A stretch of 14,734 nucleotides of DNA from JANRLJ01 sp034437895 (GTDB lineage Bacteria; Chloroflexota; Anaerolineae; Aggregatilineales; Phototrophicaceae), in the NCBI GenBank assembly GCA_034437895.1, contig DAOTTO010000579.1:1-14734 (forward strand), written 5' to 3'. Both the position numbers and the translations under genes were made by a program. The notes below the pieces were generated by a model, which searched no databases, was not told the DNA's origin, and saw only the letters and a list, made by a program, of their open reading frames with translations. Shown piece by piece: positions 6,417 through 13,749 of this stretch. Each line of letters starts with the position of its first letter. The first letter of the stretch is position 1.

Positions 6417-7088
6417 TTAAAACAGCTTTAACTGCTGCGGGGGGTCTTGTGGCTTGGAAGGCGTAGGAGGTGCTTCTGGTTCAGGCGGCGTGGACGATGT
6501 TGGCTTGCCTCCGACGCGGCGGCGCTTGACCTCGGCGATAAGCTCCGGCAGACGCTTCACATCCTCTTCCATCGGCTGGCGCATCGTGTCGTTCCGCAGC
6601 ACATAGGCCGGATGGAACATCGGAAAATACGCCCGATCATCGGCGTACTTGGGCTGACCGTGAATCTTGGTGATTTTGCCGCCGGGGAAATACGACTCCA
6701 TGCTAAAACGTCCCAAAGTGGCGATCACCAGCGGTTGAATGAGCGCAATCTGACGATCCAGAAAATGCTTGCACGCCAAGATTTCATCCGGCATCGGATC
6801 ACGGTTTTCGGGCGGACGATGCTTGACGACGTTGGTAATAAAGACTTGTTCGCGCTTAAGGTCGATCAGATTGAGCAGATAATCCAGATATTTGCCAGAT
6901 CGCCCTACAAACGGCAGCCCTTGTTCATCTTCATTAAAGCCAGGGCCTTCTCCGATAAACAGAATTTCGGCATTCACATCCCCATAACCCGGCACAGCAT
7001 TTTTCGTGCCTTGATGCAAACGGCAAGCCGTACAAACGCGGACTTCTGCCGCAATCTCCGCTAATTTCGCGGCGCGATCTTCACTCAT
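6417..7088 (-). CDS. family 4 (iron-sulfur) uracil-DNA glycosylase with clamp-binding-like tail
   Basis: A 223-residue glycosylase that removes uracil from DNA as the first step of base excision repair. Family marks: C19 and C22 in VCTACRL, GEGPG (47-51; GEAPG in most relatives), LPFVGRSG (58-65), NVVKHRPPENRDP (86-98), ACKHFL (105-110) with C106, TLG (124-126), and the catalytic-site FHPAYVLR (158-165). In typical family 4 enzymes four cysteines hold a 4Fe-4S cluster, the third being in the NVVKCRPP motif; here that position is H90. Residues 194-218 are a Pro-rich, probably disordered tail ending in QLKLF (219-223), which matches the bacterial sliding-clamp binding consensus QL(S/D)LF. GAGGAG lies 6-8 nt upstream of the ATG. 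Monocistronic by appearance. Confidence 0.92.
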   Translation of the reverse strand: MSEDRAAKLAEIAAEVRVCTACRLHQGTKNAVPGYGDVNAEILFIGEGPGFNEDEQGLPFVGRSGKYLDYLLNLIDLKREQVFITNVVKHRPPENRDPMPDEILACKHFLDRQIALIQPLVIATLGRFSMESYFPGGKITKIHGQPKYADDRAYFPMFHPAYVLRNDTMRQPMEEDVKRLPELIAEVKRRRVGGKPTSSTPPEPEAPPTPSKPQDPPQQLKLF

Positions 7089-7368
7089 GAATCTCTCCTC
7101 AACCGTACCAAAAGCCGCTTTCTAAAAACAGCCTATCGAAAGTCATTTGAATAATTTGAACCAGTAAGCCACCAAGATTACCAAGAATTGATCATCTGTC
7201 GTGAACCATCTTGCTTACTTTAGAAGGCAGCGCGTCTTGTCGTAAGCCTGCTATTTTAACGGCACTTCTTAGATTGCGACAATAGCTTCAGCCGTCTTTA
7301 AACATTGGCGATTGAAGAGAGTTTTTTGGCGGCAGAAGTGGCCTTAACGCGGACAGCGCGTAATGGGA
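7089..7368. other. intergenic region without recognisable gene
   Basis: Between the UDG start and the receiver gene stop. It contains the UDG ribosome binding site, the 9-bp tandem pair at 7171-7188 and a loose TTGTCG/CGACAA inverted repeat about 40 bp apart near 7235-7280. I see no convincing promoter hexamers, RNA gene or terminator. Confidence 0.5.
7171..7188 (+). repeat. short 9-bp tandem pair in intergenic DNA
   Basis: ACCAAGATT ACCAAGAAT, similar in flavour to the CCACCAAG string at 6315-6322. It resembles a remnant of low-complexity intergenic repeat DNA. Confidence 0.4.
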
Positions 7369-7803
7369 TCATCGCCCGGATAGCAGGCCAAAGAAAATAT
7401 CGTGTAGTTCACGCAGTGTCGGTAGGGGTTTATAGAGGATCGTATCTGAACCGGAGCGTGCAATAATGTCTTGTTCTTCTTGCGGAGAAAGTTCGTAGGC
7501 CGTCATCAAAACAAGCACCATATTTTGCAGAATGGGGCTTTTGCGGATGCGCTGCCCGACCATTTCCCCCGTAACCCTGCCGGGCAGATGCACGTCAAGC
7601 AAGGCTAACTGCGGGAGTTCACCGTTGTAACGCCCACTATCTACCTGGTCGATCCAGCGCAGGGCTTCTTCACCCGTCGCAATAGCAATCCCATTTACGC
7701 CCAATGTCTCGTATATGGTTAGTACCATCTGATGGATTTGTGGCTCGTCTTCAAATACCAACCAAGTAGGCATTTCGATGACCTTGAATTCGTCCTTCTG
7801 CAT
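7369..7803 (-). CDS. stand-alone response regulator receiver domain protein
   Basis: A 144-residue CheY-like receiver with no output domain. Visible residues: acidic cluster E18-D19-E20 in FEDEP for Mg2+ binding, phospho-acceptor D70 in LLDVHLPG, switch T101 in MTAYELS, and K125 in YKPLP. It probably acts by protein-protein contact after phosphorylation by a histidine kinase. No kinase gene is adjacent; the nearest in this window is the soluble kinase at 13750. The ATG at 7803 is used, but M11 (7773) is a reasonable alternative because AAGG lies 8 nt before it and the receiver fold begins right there. Its start is 27 nt from the stop of dtd on the same strand, so the two may be co-transcribed. 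Confidence 0.9.
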   Translation of the reverse strand: MQKDEFKVIEMPTWLVFEDEPQIHQMVLTIYETLGVNGIAIATGEEALRWIDQVDSGRYNGELPQLALLDVHLPGRVTGEMVGQRIRKSPILQNMVLVLMTAYELSPQEEQDIIARSGSDTILYKPLPTLRELHDIFFGLLSGR

Positions 7804-7830
7804 GGATAATAACTCGCTTTACACTAAAAA

Positions 7831-8283
7831 TCACTTGTCTTCATCAGACTCTAAAATGATCGTCACGGGGCCATCATTATGAATTTCCACCAACATCATC
7901 GCGCCGAAAATCCCTTTTTCCACATGAGCAACGCCTTCCGCCCGCAAACTGTCGATATAGGCTTCGACCAGCGGCGCGGCGATCTCCGGCTGTGCCGCAT
8001 TGATAAAACTTGGACGGCGACCTTTGCGCGTGTCGGCGTAGAGCGTAAACTGCGAAATGACCAGCATTCCGCCGCCCACTTCCAACAGCGATAAATTCAT
8101 TTTACCCGCAGAATCCTCAAATACGCGCAAATTGGCGGTTTTCTTCGCCAAAAATGCACAATCGGCTGCCGTATCGCCGTGCGTTATACCGACGAGCGCG
8201 ACAAAACCCTGCTCTACCGCGCCGACAATTTGATGATCGACAGTCACGCTGCCTTTAGTGACTCGCTGTAAGATAATCCGCAT
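7831..8283 (-). CDS. dtd: D-aminoacyl-tRNA deacylase
   Basis: A 150-residue homodimeric editing enzyme that hydrolyses D-aminoacyl-tRNA (and glycyl-tRNA-Ala), freeing tRNA and keeping D-amino acids out of protein. Key motifs are intact: RIILQRVTKGSVTV at the N-terminus, SQFTLYAD (77-84) with TRKGRRPSF after it, and NDGPVT (136-141) containing the cross-subunit Gly-cisPro pair G138-P139 that enforces chirality. Length equals the family norm. The frame is open to an ATG at 8298, but the ATG at 8283 gives the standard MRxxLQRV beginning and is preferred; neither has a clear Shine-Dalgarno. A heptad repeat array lies between this gene and the DinB-like gene upstream. Confidence 0.94.
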   Translation of the reverse strand: MRIILQRVTKGSVTVDHQIVGAVEQGFVALVGITHGDTAADCAFLAKKTANLRVFEDSAGKMNLSLLEVGGGMLVISQFTLYADTRKGRRPSFINAAQPEIAAPLVEAYIDSLRAEGVAHVEKGIFGAMMLVEIHNDGPVTIILESDEDK

Positions 8284-8354
8284 AATGTGAGTGGTCAATC
8301 GTTAAGGGATATGCAGCAATCTGATCTTTTGGTTTTCAACTTTTTACTTTCAAC

Positions 8355-8445
8355 TCATCACTCATTGCTCATCACTCATTGCTCATCACTCATCACCCAT
8401 CACTCATCACTCATCACCCATTGCTCATCACTCATCACTCATCGC
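8355..8445 (-). repeat. heptad tandem array, 13 units of 7 bp
   Basis: Thirteen contiguous 7-bp units on the plus strand, mostly TCATCAC with TCATTGC, CCATCAC, CCATTGC and a terminal TCATCGC. Read on the minus strand (the sense of the gene entering it) these are GTGATGA and GCAATGA units. The array covers the last codons and stop of the DinB-like gene and most of the gap to dtd. Because 7 is not a multiple of 3, TGA recurs in every frame on the minus strand. It is the same unit family as at 4258-4278. Confidence 0.93.
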
Positions 8446-8967
8446 GGATTTGGGCTGAATGCCTTCCACAGCTTGCATCGTCCGCAGATGCTCGTACCAA
8501 TGATAGAGGAATAAATCCTGAATAGCGCGTTCTACCGTCATGTACTCCTGTTTATTAGGATGAAAAACAGATTTAGAAAATTGGCTTTCTGGCAAATGGG
8601 TAATAAATTCCGCGATGCGTTGTTCGTTGCGTGTCATACTTTTTAGCGATGCCGAGACTACTCTTTTTTGATAAATCCGCGCCATTGTATCATTGAAGCG
8701 ATTCAGCATCGCCAAGGATAAAGCTGGACGCAGCCTCACCAATGAGCCTTTAATCAACCACAGCGAGGCGGTATCCATCATATTCAAATGCGCCAGCATC
8801 GTCGCTAGTGACCATCCATGATAACGGGCTTCATAATAATCAACTTCGGGAACATGCGTCACAATTTGCAGAACTGCCTGCCGCACTTTGCCGATTTCGG
8901 TTATAAGCTGCTGACGTTCCTCTACGCCATCCAGATAGAGATAAATTATTTTAGGCTGTTCGCTCAT
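8428..8967 (-). CDS. DinB/DfsB-fold (damage-inducible-like) four-helix protein
   Basis: A 179-residue soluble helical protein that resembles the DinB superfamily, metal-binding four-helix bundles that include thiol transferases and many proteins of unknown activity. The likely metal triad is H60 in GWSLATMLAHL plus H156 and H160 in LFLYHWYEHL, the usual spaced His and HxxxH pattern. The ATG at 8967 is preferred to an in-frame GTG at 8991 because GTGAGG precedes it by 9 nt. The last residues (AMSDE) and the stop are encoded by the heptad array, so the original C-terminus may have been replaced. It is not DNA polymerase IV despite the family name. Substrate unknown; family assignment by pattern only. 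Confidence 0.68.
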   Translation of the reverse strand: MSEQPKIIYLYLDGVEERQQLITEIGKVRQAVLQIVTHVPEVDYYEARYHGWSLATMLAHLNMMDTASLWLIKGSLVRLRPALSLAMLNRFNDTMARIYQKRVVSASLKSMTRNEQRIAEFITHLPESQFSKSVFHPNKQEYMTVERAIQDLFLYHWYEHLRTMQAVEGIQPKSAMSDE

Positions 8968-9159
8968 CAAAAAATGCCTCACTTCTTGCACTCTCTTGGA
9001 TATTACGCGCTTTAGCAGTCAGCGTCAAATATCTCAAGTTCGTGTAGATACCTTTGCAGCCTCATCACAGGCGCGTACAATTAAAGAGTCTGTTTATTGT
9101 AGGGACGTGCTATATTATGTCATCTACGCCGCGATGCCGATCTTAAGGCGGGTCGGATC

Positions 9160-9165
9160 AAGGAG
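9160..9165 (+). promoter_or_regulatory. strong ribosome binding site of the kinase-like receptor gene
   Basis: AAGGAG, 8 nt before the ATG at 9174, fixes the start of the 1453-residue protein against the upstream overlapping open frame. Confidence 0.85.
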
Positions 9166-9173
9166 TTTTTTTC

Positions 9174-12100
9174 ATGGCGGATGGCCTATTCGATAACCGT
9201 TATCGTTACGATTATATCTATCCACGCGGGCGCAGTGGAGAAACATTACGCGCTCTTGATACCGGGGCGAGCAACCGTCCGGTTGTCATCAAACGTCCCG
9301 CGCCGAATGACGCGCCGCCCATCCGCGCCGGGCAAGAGGTCAGCATCCTCAATGAGCGGAAAGCGCTCACACGGTTAGCCGGACATGCCGTTCTCACCGA
9401 ATTCTTAGGCGATGGTCAATTTTTCGTCGGCGGAATGCCGCATCAATATATCGTCATGGAACGGGCGCAGGGCAAAATTGTCGCGGAGGTCGTGCTGGAA
9501 CTCGCCACACGCGGGGAACGCCTGCCGCAATTAGAGATGCTCGTCATCGTTGATGCGCTGCTTGATCTTTTGCAAACCGCCCACGCCAAAGACATCGTGT
9601 ATAACGACGTGGATGCCAAGCACCTGTTTTGGGATCGAGAACATTACGGCCTGAAAGTGATCGACTGGGGCAACGCGATTTTTCTGGAAGGCGACGACAT
9701 CACGCCGCAGGGAGTCAGCCGCCAGAGCGATATTTATCAGGTCGGCGAACTGCTCTATTTTATCCTCACAGGCGGCAGCCGCATGGAGATTCCCCGTGAT
9801 GCCGCCGATGACTTCATCCTCAATTTCGGCGCAGATGCAGAGCGTACTTCGCCCCGTTTACAAGCCATCATCAGCAAAGCCGCGCATCCCAATTTGAAGG
9901 TACGTTATCGGACGATTACCGAACTCCGCCGTGAATTAAACGACTTCCGTTTGCCACTGGAACGCGAGCGCGATTCTGTCGTCAACCGCGTGATTGAACG
10001 GATGCGCCGCAGTCTGAGCAAAAATGATTTACGGGCGCTGCTGGATACGCTGGAACCCATCCTCGCCGGGGATCCTGGTCATCCCGGCGCACAGCAGGCC
10101 AAAGAAGAGGTCATCAACCGCCTACGTGATTTGGATGTTTCTGCTGATCTGGACGCGGTGCGAATTTATATGGAAAGCGCCAACTGGACACGCGCCGCCG
10201 ATTTATTAAACGAACTGCGCGATAAAGCCGGCCCGCAAACTTCTGGATTAGTCGGGCTGATGCTCGACTGTACCGTCTTGCTACTAGAATCCAACGTGCA
10301 GCCTGCGCCGCCTGCCATCACGGATGCGATTAGCCTGCTGTTTGAAGGCCAAACCGCCGCCGCCGCTGATATTTTGCTGACGGAAGATACACCTGACGGC
10401 AAAACGCGCAGCTTACAATGGTTGGTCGCGGAGCGCATTTCGTCGCGTATCCCCGAAGTGCTGCTGCTGCGTCCGAATTTGTACCGGCTTGATCTGGCGT
10501 TGAATGCCCTCGCCGCCGAAGGCACTGCATTGGGGCAATCACGGACGCTGCTGAACGAAATCAACACGATGATTGACGATCTTGCTGGGATGCAAACGCC
10601 CAATCTGTCGCAGTTGCGCGATGCGTATCGCGCCATTGTTGACCGTCTAACGGCACTCAATAAGCTGCTCATGCCGATTTCGACCCGTTATAATTTGCCG
10701 AATCGCAAGTTGCCGTTGTCATCGTTGGATCGGGCGTTAAACGCGGCGATGGCGCTGGCTGATAACATGCACGTCATCGGCAAGCAGGCCGCCAGCAGTC
10801 CGCGTGATGCGTTAGGAGCGCTGGATTCCAGCCGTGCAATTGATCCGGTCAACAATCCGCTGTGGGATGTCATCGCCCGTATGTTGGACGGCCTGTATGA
10901 ACTGCTGCAATCGTACCAAGTGTATATCCCCACCGCTGATGGGACGGATGTCGAAGGTTGGCTGGCTGGCGCGAGAGCCGATTTAACGCCTTTTATCGAG
11001 CGCTTATTTGATGAAATTTTGGTCGGCATGGTCGATGGCCTCAAAATCGCCGGAAGCGCATGGACGGAATATGCCGCCGCGATTGTTCAGGGCAACCGAA
11101 TCGGCGCGATTACGGCTTTAGCTAATGCCACCGAAGCCGTTGGCACGGTCAGCCCAACGCTTTCCGGTTGGTTGAATCAATTACGCACGGTAGTGGATGG
11201 CGCGAGTTATGTGGAACGCAACGCCATTCACGGCGGCTTAGGCCGGGCATTAGCGGATGGTTGGGAGGCGTTTGATCGGGGACGGCTGCCGGATGCGGAA
11301 CGGCTCGGTCAGCAGGCGATGGATATTGCCAAAAATGAGGCCGAGCGCTTCGCCGCCAAGCGCCTCTTTACGCTTTCCGGCACAACGCGAGATTGGATTG
11401 AACGCAGCGGCGCAATTAATGCCGCACGTACTCAAACCGTTTTTAAAATCGTCGAAGGGTTATATACGCCCGAAGAAATCACCCTGCGCGATCATTTTGC
11501 CGCGCAAATGCCCAGCCGCGAAACTTACTTAAAAGCGATGGGCAAAGGTTTGATTGAACTGTATTCTCGCAGCAGCACCCCCGCACTGCGACTGGTATTT
11601 TTTACCGATATTCTGCTCGGCGTTTTAGAAGCGCACGACGCAAATCTGGACGATGCGTTGTTCTGGCGCGAAGTCTCGGTGCGTATTTTGGGCGAAGCGG
11701 GGCCGCGCCATCCCGCCACACGCATCCTTGATGAATTTGTGGATCGCCGCCGTGAGATCAACCGCGCCGCCGCGCTTCTGAATCAGGTCAACGGCATTCA
11801 CGCCATAGCGACGTTGGATTCCACCCGCCGCCAGATTGAAGAGAATACACAAGCGCGGTTACTTTCCGCCGCCGCCCACAGTCTGCGCGAATTTGAATCG
11901 ATGCTGCGCGATTGGTCTGAAGGTGAATTTCGTGCCGCCGGGATGAAGATCGACACCATCTTGACCCTGATTGGCGAAACCGAGCAAGCCGCCGATATAA
12001 CGCTGACGCAATATCGGGCGTGGCTGGTCGAACTCCAAGCCAACGCTGCCGAACTGCATAACCTCAGTCGCCAGATGAAGCAGGTCATCGAGCGCCGCCC

Positions 12101-13535
12101 ATCCGAGCCTCCAGACATGGTGCGGGACGCGCATCGCAGACAAGCGCAGACGACGACGCAGCTTCTGGGCGATCAATACGCCGGACAGCTCCGCCAATGG
12201 CACGAGACATACGAATCGTTTCTTGCGGTCTACACCGACACAACCGTGCGCCGCAGCGGTAGATTAGCCCGTTTTAACGAGTTATTTCGGGCGATGTTCA
12301 TTGACCGTCATCCGGCTTACGCCCTTTATCGCCATTGGTATGATCTGACGGAAAGTTCGCCAGAGTTCCCCGCGCCGCCCACTGCCGACCCCACGCCGCG
12401 CATGACGGAAAGTGAAGTCGTGGAAGAAACCTATCCCGGTTTCGTGGGGTCACGTTATGTTGAGCGGGAAGAGTCGGTTGCCCCCGCCGGACGCAAACTG
12501 CCGCTACTGGCGCTTTTCGCGGCGATTGCCGTGCTGCTAGCGGTGATCGTCTTAATCGTATTCATCGTCACAGGCGCGGGTGATGACAGCAGCGGGCTGC
12601 CGTCCACTACCGCTGGCGCTGGACTGAATACGACTATTGATTCAGCCGCATTGTTGACAACACAAAAAGCGACAAGTGCGGAAGGGGTAGGCCTGCTCCC
12701 AACTGCCGAACAAACGGCGCGTGGCACGTTGAATCCAACTGATTTGGTTACGCCCACGCTCCTCACGCGGACGATCATCCCAACCGAGACGGGCGCACCG
12801 CCGCCGATCATCCCAACTGAATCCGCCACACCAACCCCCGCGCCGCCGACAGAAACCCCGACTCCGACGATTACGTCCACGCCGACCAATACGCCAACAC
12901 TAACGCTCACCCTCACGCCGACGGTGCCGCCGGAAGGCTTGCGGGGGCAGCAGGATTTATTGGCGCTCCCGGCACGATTAGTGACTTTGCCTTGGCCGGC
13001 AGAAGATTTCGCTCTTGATACGACAGGGACATTTTGGCGTTTCGGCACAGGCACACAATCACCCGAAGAACAGCTTTATGTCACTTTTCCCCCAGATGTG
13101 CTTGATCTGTTTTATGGCAGCGCCGCGCCGACTCGCCTTCGCACAACGGAAGCCACCTTATCGCTGATTACGTATGATCCGGTGCTGCTGCAAAGCGATG
13201 ATGTATATTTCGGCTTGATGCTGCAAAGTGTTGACGACCCAACTTTAACCGCCGGACTGTATGTGCAGGTCGCTAACGCCACCGCTGTAAATTTGTATCA
13301 GCGCGTCGGTGATGAATCGACCTTTATTGTGCAGCGTTCCGTGAGCGCGGTGGTCGCCCGAATCCGCTTAGAACGTGATCCGTCAAATGGCGCGGTGACG
13401 GTTTTCTTTAACGACTCCCAAATCGGGCAGCCAATCCCTTTCATTGGCGCGGACCAAGCGGTACAGCCCGTGTTATTTATTCAAGATGGCGGCGTTATCG
13501 TCAGTGTGACGAACTGGCGGGTCACTTTACGCTAG
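9174..13535 (+). CDS. large membrane receptor with degenerate Ser/Thr kinase-like domain
   Basis: A 1453-residue single-span protein. Residues about 10-265 are protein-kinase-like: Gly-loop RGRSG (18-22), VAIK-type K40 in VVIK, helix C E61, YNDVDAKH (143-150) replacing HRDxKxxN, D164 in DWG replacing DFG, and a SDIYQVGELLYFILTGG helix. The catalytic Asp (D145) and DWG Asp remain, but the HRD His/Arg, the D+2 Lys (now D147) and the metal-binding Asn (now H150) are changed, and the activation segment is short without an APE motif. Residues 270-1080 are long, helical and TPR-like. A transmembrane helix spans about 1109-1132, with the kinase side cytoplasmic. A Thr/Pro-rich linker (1209-1252) leads to a beta-rich extracytoplasmic domain (1265-1453), perhaps LamG/jelly-roll-like. 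Such Thr/Pro linkers are typical of Chloroflexota surface proteins. Activity uncertain. Confidence 0.85.
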   Translation: MADGLFDNRYRYDYIYPRGRSGETLRALDTGASNRPVVIKRPAPNDAPPIRAGQEVSILNERKALTRLAGHAVLTEFLGDGQFFVGGMPHQYIVMERAQGKIVAEVVLELATRGERLPQLEMLVIVDALLDLLQTAHAKDIVYNDVDAKHLFWDREHYGLKVIDWGNAIFLEGDDITPQGVSRQSDIYQVGELLYFILTGGSRMEIPRDAADDFILNFGADAERTSPRLQAIISKAAHPNLKVRYRTITELRRELNDFRLPLERERDSVVNRVIERMRRSLSKNDLRALLDTLEPILAGDPGHPGAQQAKEEVINRLRDLDVSADLDAVRIYMESANWTRAADLLNELRDKAGPQTSGLVGLMLDCTVLLLESNVQPAPPAITDAISLLFEGQTAAAADILLTEDTPDGKTRSLQWLVAERISSRIPEVLLLRPNLYRLDLALNALAAEGTALGQSRTLLNEINTMIDDLAGMQTPNLSQLRDAYRAIVDRLTALNKLLMPISTRYNLPNRKLPLSSLDRALNAAMALADNMHVIGKQAASSPRDALGALDSSRAIDPVNNPLWDVIARMLDGLYELLQSYQVYIPTADGTDVEGWLAGARADLTPFIERLFDEILVGMVDGLKIAGSAWTEYAAAIVQGNRIGAITALANATEAVGTVSPTLSGWLNQLRTVVDGASYVERNAIHGGLGRALADGWEAFDRGRLPDAERLGQQAMDIAKNEAERFAAKRLFTLSGTTRDWIERSGAINAARTQTVFKIVEGLYTPEEITLRDHFAAQMPSRETYLKAMGKGLIELYSRSSTPALRLVFFTDILLGVLEAHDANLDDALFWREVSVRILGEAGPRHPATRILDEFVDRRREINRAAALLNQVNGIHAIATLDSTRRQIEENTQARLLSAAAHSLREFESMLRDWSEGEFRAAGMKIDTILTLIGETEQAADITLTQYRAWLVELQANAAELHNLSRQMKQVIERRPSEPPDMVRDAHRRQAQTTTQLLGDQYAGQLRQWHETYESFLAVYTDTTVRRSGRLARFNELFRAMFIDRHPAYALYRHWYDLTESSPEFPAPPTADPTPRMTESEVVEETYPGFVGSRYVEREESVAPAGRKLPLLALFAAIAVLLAVIVLIVFIVTGAGDDSSGLPSTTAGAGLNTTIDSAALLTTQKATSAEGVGLLPTAEQTARGTLNPTDLVTPTLLTRTIIPTETGAPPPIIPTESATPTPAPPTETPTPTITSTPTNTPTLTLTLTPTVPPEGLRGQQDLLALPARLVTLPWPAEDFALDTTGTFWRFGTGTQSPEEQLYVTFPPDVLDLFYGSAAPTRLRTTEATLSLITYDPVLLQSDDVYFGLMLQSVDDPTLTAGLYVQVANATAVNLYQRVGDESTFIVQRSVSAVVARIRLERDPSNGAVTVFFNDSQIGQPIPFIGADQAVQPVLFIQDGGVIVSVTNWRVTLR

Positions 13536-13593
13536 CAAACTACCAGCTTTTCTAAAAGATTAGGTGTACGAAACGTCAACTAGTAAAAAACAC

Positions 13594-13628
13594 GACATTA
13601 CCTTAATACTAAGGGAGTACCTAATGTC
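13594..13628. other. bulged inverted repeat in intergenic DNA
   Basis: GACATTACCTTA (13594-13605), loop ATAC, TAAGG (13610-13614), a 7-nt bulge, then TAATGTC (13622-13628): a 12-bp interrupted stem. No T-run follows, so it is not a standard terminator. It could be an operator or a leader structure between the kinase-like gene and the histidine kinase gene. Confidence 0.4.
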
Positions 13629-13711
13629 ATGTAATCACCATGTCAAATGTAAAAACTTTCTAAAAAATTAAGGCTATATGGTGAAAATTAATGGATTTTT
13701 AATTCTTTTTG

Positions 13712-13737
13712 GTGTATCCTATTAAAGATGGATACAC
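13712..13737. promoter_or_regulatory. perfect 8-bp inverted repeat in the histidine kinase leader
   Basis: GTGTATCC (13712-13719) and GGATACAC (13730-13737), separated by TATTAAAGAT. It ends 2 nt before the ribosome binding site GGAG (13740-13743). It is either a protein-binding dyad around a possible -10 (TATTAA) or an mRNA hairpin next to the start. No good -35 is visible. Confidence 0.55.
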
Positions 13738-13749
13738 ACGGAGAATTCT

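Noticed and set aside
8355..8445. CRISPR array
   Set aside because: Units are 7 bp and contiguous without spacers, and no cas genes are present; it is a simple tandem repeat.
9097..9116. Promoter (TTGTAG ... TATATT) for the receptor gene
   Set aside because: The spacer between the possible hexamers is about 8-9 bp, far too short; no alternative -35 at 16-18 bp was found.
8996..9196. 66-residue plus-strand open frame before the receptor gene
   Set aside because: It overlaps the well-supported start at 9174 in another frame and has no ribosome binding site or recognisable sequence.
12455..13054. 199-residue Val/Gly-rich minus-strand open frame
   Set aside because: It is the antisense reading of the Thr/Pro-rich linker of the receptor, whose repetitive codons remove stops on the other strand.
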